Below are positions 1 through 9,153 of a DNA stretch of 64,000 nt, piece after piece; the stretch's first letter is position 1, and every line of letters begins with the position of its first letter. This DNA is from Comamonadaceae bacterium UBA2121. GTDB lineage: Bacteria > Pseudomonadota > Gammaproteobacteria > Burkholderiales > Burkholderiaceae_C. The notes under the pieces were generated by a model. It was not told where the DNA came from and searched no databases. It saw nothing but the letters and a program-made list of their open reading frames with translations. The DNA lies in contig DCYB01000004.1 of the NCBI GenBank assembly GCA_002331385.1, positions 1 through 64,000 of the forward strand, given 5' to 3'. The translations under genes and the position numbers were made by a program.

Positions 1-313
1 CAAACTTTGCGGTCTTTGCAGCGCCCGGTCATCAACCAGCCACCACTCCAACCCCGCTACCCACAACCATCAGTTCCGAGCAGCGAAGCCTTGTATTCTA
101 CACCGGATTTTGAAGCTCCGGGCAAAAGTCCAGGACTTTTTTTCTTTCCCCATCCAAATCTGCGATCTGGATTTGAAACACTTTGCAATCGCGCCGTGTT
201 CTACTGAGGAAGGGCGCAAGTATAGGCCGGAAAAATGACCTTTTAATCAAATGAAGGGATTTTTCTCAAAATTCCTTCATTTTTTCGCCATGAGCATGAG
301 CGGCGCCTTCTGA
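1..313. other. Non-coding stretch downstream of gshB
   Basis: I see no convincing gene here. A short open frame at 7-207 has no Shine-Dalgarno and resembles no family I know. The stretch is less GC-rich than its surroundings from about 110 to 290. It contains a long inverted repeat (249-282, listed separately). The rest is probably a promoter or spacer belonging to a gene left of the window. Confidence 0.5.
249..285. terminator. Hairpin terminator after gshB
   Basis: A stem of about 15 bp (249-263 with 268-282, one G-U pair, TCTC loop) has a run of T after its right arm on the + strand and a weaker AT-rich tail on the - strand. It lies about 30 bp beyond the gshB stop codon, so it most likely ends gshB transcription. 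It could also end a + strand transcript entering from the left. Confidence 0.6.
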
Positions 314-1261
314 TCAGCCGCGTACCGCTTCTTCCAATGCGTCAAGGAACATGGCGGGGACGTCGAAACCGGTCTGATCATGAATTTCCTGAAAGCAGGT
401 CGGGCTGGTGACGTTGATTTCCGTGACGCATTCACCAATCACGTCCACTCCCACCAACAGGAGGCCGCGATTGTGCAGCACCGGCCCGAGCGATTGTGCT
501 ATGTGCAGATCCTTTTCGCTCAAGGGGCGCGCGACGCCCTTTCCCCCGGCTGCCAGGTTGCCCCGGACTTCGCTTCCCTGGGGAATGCGCGCCAGACTAT
601 AAGGAACAGGTTTGCCGCCGATGATGAGGACGCGCTTGTCGCCTTCTGCAATTTCGGGAAGGAACTTCTGCACCATGACGCTTTGCGCGCCGTCCTTGTT
701 CAGCGTTTCGATGATGCTGCCCAGGTTCAGGCCGTCCGCCTTGACGCGGAAGATGCCCATTCCGCCCATGCCGTCGAGCGGCTTGAGGATGATGTCCTGG
801 TGTTCAGCGTGAAAGCGTTTGATCTGGGCGGCATCGCGCGTCACCAGCGTGGGGCCGATGAATTGCGGAAACTCCATGATGGCCAGCTTCTCCGGATGGT
901 CACGCAGTGCCGATGGCTTGTTGATGACCTTCGCGCCGTCGCGCTCCGCCTGTTCCAGCAGGTGGGTGGAGTAGATATATTCCGCGTCGAACGGCGGGTC
1001 CTTGCGCATGAGCACGACACCGAAGTCCACGAGCGCCGCGCGATGTTCTTTCTCGACGGTGAACCAATGCTCTTTGTCGCCGGTGAGGACGATGTCGCGC
1101 ACCTCGGCCGTGACGAGCTCCCCACGCTGCCAGGAGATATGGCGCGGCTCGCACACTGAAATGCGGTGCCCGCGACGCTGCGCCTCACGCATCATCGAGA
1201 ACGTGGTGTCTTTGTAGATCTTGAAGTGCTCTACCGGATCGGCGACGAAGAGGATATGCAT
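314..1261 (-). CDS. gshB: Glutathione synthetase
   Basis: Catalyses the ATP-dependent ligation of gamma-glutamylcysteine with glycine, the second step of glutathione synthesis, in the cytoplasm. The 315-residue protein has the family's usual length and the N-terminal MHILFVADP start typical of GshB. The glycine-rich ATP-grasp loop KPLDGMGGMGIF lies at about residues 160-171, and the C-terminal INVTSPTCFQEI region forms the metal and ATP site. The ATG at 1259-1261 fits the family N-terminus exactly. gshA lies 3.5 kb upstream on the same strand, separated by benE and kup, so the two steps are near each other but not strictly one operon. Confidence 0.96.
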   Translation of the reverse strand: MHILFVADPVEHFKIYKDTTFSMMREAQRRGHRISVCEPRHISWQRGELVTAEVRDIVLTGDKEHWFTVEKEHRAALVDFGVVLMRKDPPFDAEYIYSTHLLEQAERDGAKVINKPSALRDHPEKLAIMEFPQFIGPTLVTRDAAQIKRFHAEHQDIILKPLDGMGGMGIFRVKADGLNLGSIIETLNKDGAQSVMVQKFLPEIAEGDKRVLIIGGKPVPYSLARIPQGSEVRGNLAAGGKGVARPLSEKDLHIAQSLGPVLHNRGLLLVGVDVIGECVTEINVTSPTCFQEIHDQTGFDVPAMFLDALEEAVRG

Positions 1262-1376
1262 GCGCGCAGTTTACGCTGCGACGCTGGTTCCTGCAGGGCA
1301 TATTGACAGAAGGGCCATCGCTAAAAAAACACCTATTCGCCATAGGATGGATGAACCAGAACGCTCTGCCTGCGCC

Positions 1377-2558
1377 TCAGGTACTCCTGCGCAGCACCCG
1401 ACTTTGGATCAGCAGCGCCAGGCTGCCCGCGACCACTCCCCAGAATGCCGATCCGATGCCTGCGAGGGTCACGCCACTCAGGGTGACGAGAAAGGTGATG
1501 AGCGCCGCCTCTCGGTGCGACTCGTCACGGACTGCGGCCGCCAATCCGTTGCCGATCGAGCCGAGCAGTGCCAGCCCCGCGATGCCCATCACCAGTTCCT
1601 TGGGAAAGGCAATCAACAGCCCCGTCACCACCGCACCGAAAATGCCGATGAAGATATAGAAGATGCCGCAACTGGCCGCCGCCGTGTAGCGCTTGGCGGG
1701 ATCGGGGTGCGCCTCCGGGCCCATGCAGATGGCCGCGGTGATGGCACTGAAGTTCAGGGCGTAGCCGCCGAATGGCGCCAGCACGAAGGTGGCGAAACCG
1801 GTCATGGAAATCAGGCGCGAGACGGGCATGTCGTAGCCACTCGCACGGATCACCGCGACGCCCGGGAGGTTTTGCGAAGCCATGGTTACCACGAACAATG
1901 GCAAGGCTAGGCTCATGAGCGCCGCCACCGAAAAGGTCGGCATGGTGAATATAGGCACCGCAAAATCCCAGTGGATGGCCGACCAATTCATCTTGCCTTG
2001 CAGCGCGGCGCACACCACACCCGCAGCCAGCGTGAACATGACCGCGTAGCGCGGCACCCAACGGCGTGTGACCAGATACACCAGCAGCATCGCAATGATG
2101 AGTACCGGCGCCGACTCCGCCGCGCTGAACGCCTGCATGCCAAAGCGCGCCAGGACGCCCGCCAGCAGCGCGGCGGCAATCTCTTGTGGAATCTTGCCCA
2201 TCACGCGCTCAAACCAACCGGTCACGCCCGAGAGGAAGATCAGCACGGCACACACCATGAACGCGCCCACGGCTTCGCCCATGGAAAAGCCCCCCACCAC
2301 TCCGGCCGTTGCCAGCACCGCAGCGCCTGGCGTGGACCACGCCACCATCACCGGCTTTTTGAGGATGAGCGAGGGAACCAGCGAGCACAGCCCCATGCCC
2401 AGCCCGAGCGCCCACATCCACGACGCGATTTCTGCCGGCGTCGCGCCAAAGGCCTGAGCTGCCTGGAACACGATGGCGACCGAGCTGGTCAAGCCGACCA
2501 GCACGGAAACGAATCCTGCCACGATGGCGGACGGCGAAAGGTCCTTGAAAAACTGCAC
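1377..2558 (-). CDS. benE: BenE-family benzoate/H+ symporter
   Basis: Inner-membrane permease of the BenE family (benzoate:H+ symporters). The 393 residues form about 12 hydrophobic segments with the family's N-terminal pattern (LSPSAIVAGFVSVLVGLTSS) and an internal KKPVMVAWSTPGAA stretch. The start is GTG, preceded by a GGGG-rich ribosome-binding site. No benzoate catabolic genes (benABCD, catA) lie nearby, so the real substrate may be another aromatic or carboxylate; the family call is firm and the substrate is inferred. It lies between gshB and kup on the same strand with gaps of about 110 bp, so co-transcription is possible but not shown. Confidence 0.88.
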   Translation of the reverse strand: MQFFKDLSPSAIVAGFVSVLVGLTSSVAIVFQAAQAFGATPAEIASWMWALGLGMGLCSLVPSLILKKPVMVAWSTPGAAVLATAGVVGGFSMGEAVGAFMVCAVLIFLSGVTGWFERVMGKIPQEIAAALLAGVLARFGMQAFSAAESAPVLIIAMLLVYLVTRRWVPRYAVMFTLAAGVVCAALQGKMNWSAIHWDFAVPIFTMPTFSVAALMSLALPLFVVTMASQNLPGVAVIRASGYDMPVSRLISMTGFATFVLAPFGGYALNFSAITAAICMGPEAHPDPAKRYTAAASCGIFYIFIGIFGAVVTGLLIAFPKELVMGIAGLALLGSIGNGLAAAVRDESHREAALITFLVTLSGVTLAGIGSAFWGVVAGSLALLIQSRVLRRST

Positions 2559-2667
2559 TGCGATGTCCCCTGCTCATCCACCCGGCACGATCAGCGGGTG
2601 AGCATGCCAGCGCGTCCGTGTGAATTGGATTGTTCTCGCGTGCGCGCCAGATGGCGCGCACCGATGA

Positions 2668-4545
2668 TCAGACTTGCACCTTGGAGCCCAACTCCACCAG
2701 GCTGTTGCTGGGCAAAAGCAGGAAGTCTGCCACGCCTGCCGCGTTGTGGTGCATCTGGCCGAACAACTTCTGGCGCCACAGCGCCATGCCGATGTTGCGG
2801 TCACCCGGCACGAACACGTCACGCGAGAGAAAGTAACTGGTGCTCATGCGCTCCACGTCGCAGCCGCGTCCACGCAACTGGGCCAGTGCGGCGGGCACGT
2901 CGGGGTCGTTCTTGAAGCCGTAATTGATCTTCACGCTCCAGCAATCGCTGCCAAGCGATTCGATCTGCACGCGCTTGTCCATGCCGATCCACGGCACTTC
3001 GTGATTGACGATGGTGACGAAAATGTTCTGCTCATGCAGCACCTTGTTGTGCTTGAGGTTGTGCAGCAGTGCGGTGGGCGTGACCTTGGGATCGGCGGTC
3101 AGGAACACCGCCGTGCCCGCAACGCGCGTGATCGGCGGCTGCTGCAGCAGCACCATTTGCAGGAAGTCGCGCAGATCGATGCCGTCCGCATGCAGCCGGT
3201 CGTAGATCAGGTCCCGTCCGCGCTTCCAGGTGGTCATCACCGTGAACACCGCCAGGCCGATGGTGAGCGGGAACCAGCCTCCTTCAAATAGCTTGAGCAG
3301 GTTGGACGCAAAGAAGGTCACGTCGATGCAAAAGAAGAACAGCGTGGGCGCCAGCGCCATCCACAGCGGGTACTTCCAGCCGTAGCGCAACACGAAGAAG
3401 GTGAGGATGGTGGTGATCGTCATATCCAGCGTCACTGCAATGCCATAGGCCGCTGCGAGATTGCTGCTAGAGCGGAACATCATCACCGCCAACGCGATGG
3501 CGACGCACAGGCTCCAGTTGATGAAGGGAATGTAGATCTGCCCCGTGTCGCGCACACTGGTGTGTTCGATCTGGATGCGCGGCAGATAGCCCAACTGGAT
3601 CACCTGCTTGGTGATGCTGAACGCGCCGGTGATCAACGCCTGCGATGCAATCACCGTCGCCATCGTGGCCAGCACGACCAGCGGAATCACCGCCCAGCCC
3701 GGCGCCAGCATGTAGAACGGATTCTTGATTGCTTCCGGGTTCTCCAGCACCAGTGCGCCCTGACCGAAATAGCACAGCGTCAGCGCAGGCATGGCGATGC
3801 TGAACCACGCCAACCGGATCGGCTTGCGTCCGAAATGGCCCATGTCGGCGTACAGCGCCTCGGCCCCGGTCACGCACAGCACGACGGCCCCCAGAATCAC
3901 AAAACTGACGCCCGGATTGTTGTAGATGAAGCCGAGCGCGTAATGCGGGCTCAGCCCGCGCAACACCGTCGGGTGGTGCGAAATATTCCAGATGCCCAGC
4001 AGCGCAATGCTGATGAACCACACCAGCATGATCGGTCCGAAGAATTTACCGATGCCCGCCGTGCCCCGCTTCTGGAACATGAACAGCACGATCAACACCA
4101 CCAGCGTGATGGGAACCACGCCCTTCTTGAAGTGGGGCGACACGATCTCCAGGCCCTCCACGGCGGAAAGCACCGAGATCGCCGGCGTGATCACGCCATC
4201 GCCGTAGAACAGACAGGTGCCGAAGATGCCGATCATCATCAGCACCGCGCGCAGTTTGGGCTTGTCCTTCACGGCCTGGGACGCCAGCGCCAGCATGGCG
4301 ATGAGGCCGCCTTCGCCATTGTTGTCGGCGCGCAGCACCAGCACAACGTACTTGAGCGAGACGATGAGCGTCAGCGTCCAGAACAGGATGGAGAGGATGC
4401 CGTACACGTTGTCGTGCGTGAACGGCACATAGCCCGAGCCGAACACCTCCTTGAGCGTGTACAGGACACTGGTGCCGATGTCCCCGTAGACGACGCCAAT
4501 GGCGCCCAGGGTCAGCGTGGCCAGCGAGGATTTGGTGTTTTGCAC
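2668..4545 (-). CDS. kup: Kup low-affinity potassium transporter
   Basis: K+/H+ symporter of the KUP/HAK/KT family in the inner membrane, used for K+ uptake including at low pH. The family signature GAIGVVYGDIGTS is at the N-terminus and GDGVITPAISVLSAVEG is in the first third; about 12 membrane segments are followed by a soluble C-terminal domain. The frame stays open to a TTG at 4602, which would add 19 residues with no Shine-Dalgarno. I prefer the GTG at 4545, which gives 625 residues with the usual short N-terminus before the first segment. trkH and trkA lie close upstream, so this region carries two separate K+ uptake routes. Confidence 0.94.
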   Translation of the reverse strand: MQNTKSSLATLTLGAIGVVYGDIGTSVLYTLKEVFGSGYVPFTHDNVYGILSILFWTLTLIVSLKYVVLVLRADNNGEGGLIAMLALASQAVKDKPKLRAVLMMIGIFGTCLFYGDGVITPAISVLSAVEGLEIVSPHFKKGVVPITLVVLIVLFMFQKRGTAGIGKFFGPIMLVWFISIALLGIWNISHHPTVLRGLSPHYALGFIYNNPGVSFVILGAVVLCVTGAEALYADMGHFGRKPIRLAWFSIAMPALTLCYFGQGALVLENPEAIKNPFYMLAPGWAVIPLVVLATMATVIASQALITGAFSITKQVIQLGYLPRIQIEHTSVRDTGQIYIPFINWSLCVAIALAVMMFRSSSNLAAAYGIAVTLDMTITTILTFFVLRYGWKYPLWMALAPTLFFFCIDVTFFASNLLKLFEGGWFPLTIGLAVFTVMTTWKRGRDLIYDRLHADGIDLRDFLQMVLLQQPPITRVAGTAVFLTADPKVTPTALLHNLKHNKVLHEQNIFVTIVNHEVPWIGMDKRVQIESLGSDCWSVKINYGFKNDPDVPAALAQLRGRGCDVERMSTSYFLSRDVFVPGDRNIGMALWRQKLFGQMHHNAAGVADFLLLPSNSLVELGSKVQV

Positions 4546-4719
4546 GGAGCTCTGCGGCAGGCCGGCGGGTTGCTCTACCCACTTTCTGCCATATTGTTTC
4601 AACTGGACGCTATTGTGCTATGCACTGGCAATCACGCACAGCGGGTTTGCGTGGTAGCGCGGCAACGGCCTACAAAAAACCATTGCCACGCGCACTCCGA
4701 TGCCCGCCAGGAATCCGGC

Positions 4720-6015
4720 TCAGTCGTACACCTCGGCATCGGGATCGGTGGCTTCCAGTTCGTAGCTGGACGCCAGCATCGCCAGACGGGCCACCACGCC
4801 ATACATGTAAAAACGGTTCGGCGCGCTCGCTCCGGGGCGTGCGCCCACCTGCGGCATGTGCGTGCTGTGCTCGAACGCCAGCGGCACAAAGCTGGCCCCT
4901 GGCGCGTTGAGGTTTTCGTCCGTGCCGCGCTCCGCGTGCATGCGGTAGAAGCCGCCCACCACATAACGGTCCATCATGTAGACCACCGGTTCGGCGACCG
5001 CTTCATGCACGCGCTCACGCGTGAGCACGCCTTCCTGCACGATGATGTCGTGCACCACCTGGCCGTCCTTGATGACCGCCATCTTGTTGCGCGACTTGCG
5101 GTTCAGGTCATCGAGCTCCTTCACATCGCGCACCGTCATGATGCCCATGCCATAGGTGCCGTTGTCGGCCTTCACCACCACCCACGGCTTCTCGTTGATG
5201 CCGTACTCCTTGTACTTGCGGCGCACTTTGGTGAGCGTTGTATCCACGGCAGCACGTAAAGCATCGAGGCCGATACCCTCGTTGAAATCCACGCCTTCCA
5301 CCTTGGTGAAAAGGGGATTGATCAGCCACGGATCGATGCCCAGCATCTTGCCGAATCGCTTGGACACCTCTTCATAGCTCTGGAAGTGGCGACTCTTGCG
5401 GCGCACACTCCAGCCTGCATGCAATGGCGGCAGCAGGTACTGTTCGTAGAGCTCTTCCAAGATGCCTGGGGGCCCTGCCGACAGATCGTTGTTCAGCAAG
5501 ATCGTGCAAGGGTCGAAATTCTTCAGCCCCAGGCGGCGCTTGGTGCGGATCACCGGCTCCAGCGTCACCGACTCGCCGTGCGGCAGCGTGATCGTGGTGG
5601 CCTTCTTGATCTCCGGGCTGATCGAGCCCACGCGCACGTTCAGGCCCGCCATGTTGAAGATGCGCTGCAACTGCACCACGTTGGACAAATAGAACGTGTT
5701 GCGCGAATGGTTCTCGGGAATGATCAGCAGATTGCGCGCTTCAGGACAGATCTTCTCGATGGCGGCCATCGCCGCCTGCACTGCCAGCGGCAACATCTCT
5801 TCAGTGAGATTGTTCCAGCCGCCGGGAAACAGGTTGGTGTCCACCGGCGCGAGCTTGAACCCGGCATTGCGAATATCCACAGAGGAATAGAACGGAGGCG
5901 TGTGCTCCATCCACTCCAGACGAAACCAACGCTCGATCGCTGGCATGGAGTCCAGGATGCGTTGTTCCAGTTCGTTGATTGGCCCGGTCAGGGCAGTGAT
6001 GAGGTGGGGAACCAT
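4720..6015 (-). CDS. gshA: Glutamate-cysteine ligase (betaproteobacterial type)
   Basis: First and rate-limiting step of glutathione synthesis: ATP-dependent joining of L-glutamate and L-cysteine. At 431 residues it matches the short GshA family first described from Acidithiobacillus ferrooxidans rather than the roughly 520-residue enterobacterial enzyme. The N-terminal part carries PVDTNLFPGGWNNL and a later VVKADNGTYGMGIMTV glycine-rich stretch resembles an ATP-grasp loop. The ATG at 6013-6015 is preceded by AGGACC. It sits between kup and trkH on the same strand. Identity is firm from these motifs and from gshB nearby. Confidence 0.93.
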   Translation of the reverse strand: MVPHLITALTGPINELEQRILDSMPAIERWFRLEWMEHTPPFYSSVDIRNAGFKLAPVDTNLFPGGWNNLTEEMLPLAVQAAMAAIEKICPEARNLLIIPENHSRNTFYLSNVVQLQRIFNMAGLNVRVGSISPEIKKATTITLPHGESVTLEPVIRTKRRLGLKNFDPCTILLNNDLSAGPPGILEELYEQYLLPPLHAGWSVRRKSRHFQSYEEVSKRFGKMLGIDPWLINPLFTKVEGVDFNEGIGLDALRAAVDTTLTKVRRKYKEYGINEKPWVVVKADNGTYGMGIMTVRDVKELDDLNRKSRNKMAVIKDGQVVHDIIVQEGVLTRERVHEAVAEPVVYMMDRYVVGGFYRMHAERGTDENLNAPGASFVPLAFEHSTHMPQVGARPGASAPNRFYMYGVVARLAMLASSYELEATDPDAEVYD

Positions 6016-6139
6016 CAGGGTCCTTGCATAAGACTTTGGACGGGTTGGCGAGGCATTTTAGGCGACGCGCCCAGCGAACCTCAAACGCAACATCGTCATC
6101 GTGCGCCTCACACCACCGGTGTCAGGCAGCGAGAATGCC

Positions 6140-7606
6140 TCAGCGGCGCCAGAATGCCGGCGTCAGCAACGCGATGAAGCTCAGGATTTCCAGACGGCCC
6201 AGCAGCATGCCCAGTGTGCACACCCATAGCTGGAAATCCGTCAACACGGCGTAGTTGGAACTCGGGCCGAGCCGACCGAGTGCGGCGCCGGTGCAGTGCA
6301 CGCTGGCCAGCACCGCAGAAAACGCGGTCACCGGATCCAGATCGGTGAGCAGCAGCGTCATGCTCAACACGATCACCGTGGCTCCATACATTAGCATGAA
6401 CGCCAGCACCGAGAAAATCATGCGATTGTCCACGACCGCATTGCCCATGCGCACGGGCTGCACCGCGTTGGGGTGAATGATGCGCGTCATCTCGCGTTTG
6501 GCCTGCTTGAGCAGGATGAGCATGCGCGCCATCTTGATGCCGCCGCCCGTAGAGCCCGCGCCCGTCGCCACGCCCGACAGCATCAGCATGAAGATGGGCG
6601 CGAACACCGGCCAGCCGAGGTAATCCGTGGTGGCATAGCCCGTCGTTGTCGCCACCGACACCACCTGGAACATGCCCATGCGCAGCGCCTGCAGCGGGTC
6701 GTACACGCCCTTGATCCACAAGAGCGCCGCCACGAGCAAGCCGCCGCCTACCAGCGCCACCATCGTCGCGCGCATTTCGATATCGCGCCAGAATCCCACC
6801 CAGTTGCCCTTGCGCAGCGCCACAAAGTAGAGCGCGAAGTTGCAGCTGGCGGCGAGCATGAAGACGATGGCGATGCTCTCCATCAGCGGCGATTGGAAAT
6901 GCCCGAAGCTGTTGTCGTGCGGCGAAAGTCCGCCTAGGCTCACGGTGGAGAACATGTGCATGATCGCGTCTTCCGGCGTCATGCCAGCCCACCAGTAACC
7001 CAGCGCGCAAAACAGCGAAAACAGCACGTACACGCCCCACAGGCCTTTGGCCGTTTCCGTCATGCGTGGCGTGAGCTTGGTGTCCTTGACCGGGCCTGCG
7101 GCTTCGGCCTTGAACAACTGGCTCGCCCCGACGCCCAGCAATGGCAGCACGGCCACCGCCAGAATCAGGATGCCCATGCCGCCAATCCATTGCATGAAGG
7201 TGCGCCACATGTTCACCGAAAGCGGCAGTTGGTCGAGGTTCGACATCACCGTGCTGCCGGTCGTGGTCAGGCCCGACACCGCTTCGAAATACGCATGCGT
7301 GAGCGACATCGGCTGGTTGATCGCGTACGAGGCGAGCAGCAGCGGAATCGCGGCAAAAATCGGCAGCACCACCCACACCATCGACACCAGCATCACGCCG
7401 TGGCGCGGCAGCAGGTCGCGCTGGTATTTGCGTGTGCTGAACCACAGCACGGATGCCACCAGCAGCGTCAGCAAGATCGAGATGACGTAGCACGCCCAGA
7501 GCCCGTCCCTGGCGTAAAGCGATGCGGAGAGCGGCACCAACAGCGCACCCGCGAACATCGCGAGCAGGGCGCACAACAAACGCAGTACGGGCAGGACGTC
7601 GGACAT
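6140..7606 (-). CDS. trkH: TrkH potassium uptake channel subunit
   Basis: Membrane subunit of the Trk K+ uptake system, working with the NAD/ATP-gated ring protein TrkA. The 488 residues form four M1-P-M2 repeats with glycine-containing filter segments such as LTTTGSTV and TVSLGGLS. The length agrees with TrkH/TrkG. It follows trkA by 24 bp on the same strand, which indicates an operon and confirms the pairing. The start is the ATG at 7604-7606. Confidence 0.95.
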   Translation of the reverse strand: MSDVLPVLRLLCALLAMFAGALLVPLSASLYARDGLWACYVISILLTLLVASVLWFSTRKYQRDLLPRHGVMLVSMVWVVLPIFAAIPLLLASYAINQPMSLTHAYFEAVSGLTTTGSTVMSNLDQLPLSVNMWRTFMQWIGGMGILILAVAVLPLLGVGASQLFKAEAAGPVKDTKLTPRMTETAKGLWGVYVLFSLFCALGYWWAGMTPEDAIMHMFSTVSLGGLSPHDNSFGHFQSPLMESIAIVFMLAASCNFALYFVALRKGNWVGFWRDIEMRATMVALVGGGLLVAALLWIKGVYDPLQALRMGMFQVVSVATTTGYATTDYLGWPVFAPIFMLMLSGVATGAGSTGGGIKMARMLILLKQAKREMTRIIHPNAVQPVRMGNAVVDNRMIFSVLAFMLMYGATVIVLSMTLLLTDLDPVTAFSAVLASVHCTGAALGRLGPSSNYAVLTDFQLWVCTLGMLLGRLEILSFIALLTPAFWRR

Positions 7607-7630
7607 GGCTGGGGCGGCTGCGTTCTGGTG

Positions 7631-9094
7631 TTAGAAATACGTCGCGCTGACGCGAAAGAGCTTTTCCACCTCTTTCACCAGACGCTTGTTCGGCAGGAAG
7701 AACACCACGTGGTCATTGCTTTCAATGACCGTGTGGCTGCGCGGAATGATCACCTGTGGCTCTTCCACCGGCGCGGGGTGCTCGGGGTCGTGTTGCGCCA
7801 TCGGATCGGGCAAACCACGCACGATCAGGCCCATGTTCACTTCGGGTGGCAAATGGATTTCACTGACCTTGCGGCCTACGACGCGTGAACTCTTGCGATC
7901 GCCGCGCGCGACGATTTCCAGCGCCTCTGCCACGCCGCGGCGCAGGCTGTGCACGGCCTGCACGTCACCCTGGCGCACATAGGCCAACAGCTCACCCAGC
8001 ATGGCCTGCGCGGGTGACAGTGCGATGTCGATTTGCGTGCCGTGCATCAGATCGGCATAGCTGCGCCGGTTGATCAGCGCCAGCACCCGGCTCGCGCCCA
8101 TGCGCTTGGCCAGCAGGCTGGCCATGATGTTGTCCTCGTCGTCGCTGGTGATCGCCAGGAACAGATCGACCTCTTCAATGCTCTCGTTGCTCAGCAGTTC
8201 TTCATCGGTCGCATCGCCGTTGAGCACCAGCACCTCGGTCGGCAGGCGTGCGGCCAGTTCGACGCAGCGCTCGTTCTTCAGCTCAACGATCTTGATGTGG
8301 AAGTTGCCCGTCTTGGTGAGCTGGTGCGCCAGGCGCAGCGCCACGCGCCCGCCACCGGCCATCATCACGCGCCGCACGGGGCGCGCCTGCCGTCCTTGTT
8401 GGCGATGGAATGAGGCCAACACTTCCGGAATCTGCTCACGGCCCGACAGCACAAACACTTCGTCGCCCGGCTCGATCATGGTCGAGCCGTCGCAGGCGAT
8501 GAAGCGATCCGGCTCGTCCGCAAACCGGCGGTAGAGGGCCACGATGCGCATCGCCACATCCGGCGCCATCAGCCGCAGTGCGCTGATGCGATGCCCGACC
8601 ATCGGTGCGCCGCCACGTGCGCGCACCGACACCAGACAGGCACGGCCTCCGGCGAACTCGCGCACTTGCAGCGCCTCGGGATATTCAATGAGCTTGCCGA
8701 TGTAGCGCGTGAGCGATTCTTCCGGGCAGATGATGCGATCGACACCGAACACATCCTTGCCCACCAATTGCTCCGCCTTGTCCAGCCCCGACGAGCGCAC
8801 GCGCGCAATCAGCTTGGGGATGCTGAACATCACCTGCGCCACCTTGCAGCAGACGAGATTCGTCTCGTCCTGCGCGGCGCAGGCAATCAGCAGGTCGGTG
8901 TCGTTGGCGCCAGCTTCTGCCAGCACGGTCGGGTCGATGCCGTTGCCCACCACGCCGCGCAGGTCGTAGCGCGACTCCAGCTCACGCAGCCGGTCGGGAT
9001 CGCGGTCGATCACCGTGATGTCATTGCGCTCGGACACCAGGCTGTCCGCCACGCTCGCTCCGACCCGGCCCGCTCCCAGAATGATGATTTTCAT
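7631..9094 (-). CDS. trkA: TrkA, regulatory NAD-binding subunit of Trk K+ uptake
   Basis: Cytoplasmic gating subunit of Trk. Two RCK modules are visible: the first begins MKIIILGAGRVGASVA (Rossmann nucleotide-binding loop) and the second near residue 230 has RVMMAGGGRVALRLA. Each RCK_N is followed by an RCK_C domain, and the 487 residues match the two-repeat proteobacterial TrkA. The frame extends 21 codons further upstream, but the Rossmann fold must begin at or just before the ATG at 9094, so that start was chosen. It is followed by trkH after 24 bp; proA ends 59 bp upstream. Confidence 0.95.
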   Translation of the reverse strand: MKIIILGAGRVGASVADSLVSERNDITVIDRDPDRLRELESRYDLRGVVGNGIDPTVLAEAGANDTDLLIACAAQDETNLVCCKVAQVMFSIPKLIARVRSSGLDKAEQLVGKDVFGVDRIICPEESLTRYIGKLIEYPEALQVREFAGGRACLVSVRARGGAPMVGHRISALRLMAPDVAMRIVALYRRFADEPDRFIACDGSTMIEPGDEVFVLSGREQIPEVLASFHRQQGRQARPVRRVMMAGGGRVALRLAHQLTKTGNFHIKIVELKNERCVELAARLPTEVLVLNGDATDEELLSNESIEEVDLFLAITSDDEDNIMASLLAKRMGASRVLALINRRSYADLMHGTQIDIALSPAQAMLGELLAYVRQGDVQAVHSLRRGVAEALEIVARGDRKSSRVVGRKVSEIHLPPEVNMGLIVRGLPDPMAQHDPEHPAPVEEPQVIIPRSHTVIESNDHVVFFLPNKRLVKEVEKLFRVSATYF

Positions 9095-9153
9095 GTTGTA
9101 TGTACCACTCTGACCAGCAATGTGACTACGGCTTTCGCGCTTGCGTCCAACGA

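Noticed and set aside
7..207. Short + strand open frame at the left edge
   Set aside because: No ribosome-binding site, Pro-rich with no recognisable domain, and overlaps a region that looks non-coding.
4546..4602. TTG start adding 19 residues to Kup
   Set aside because: No Shine-Dalgarno and longer than the normal family N-terminus.
3562..5259. Long + strand frame opposite kup and gshA
   Set aside because: Crosses two real genes and their gap; composition is typical antisense shadow.
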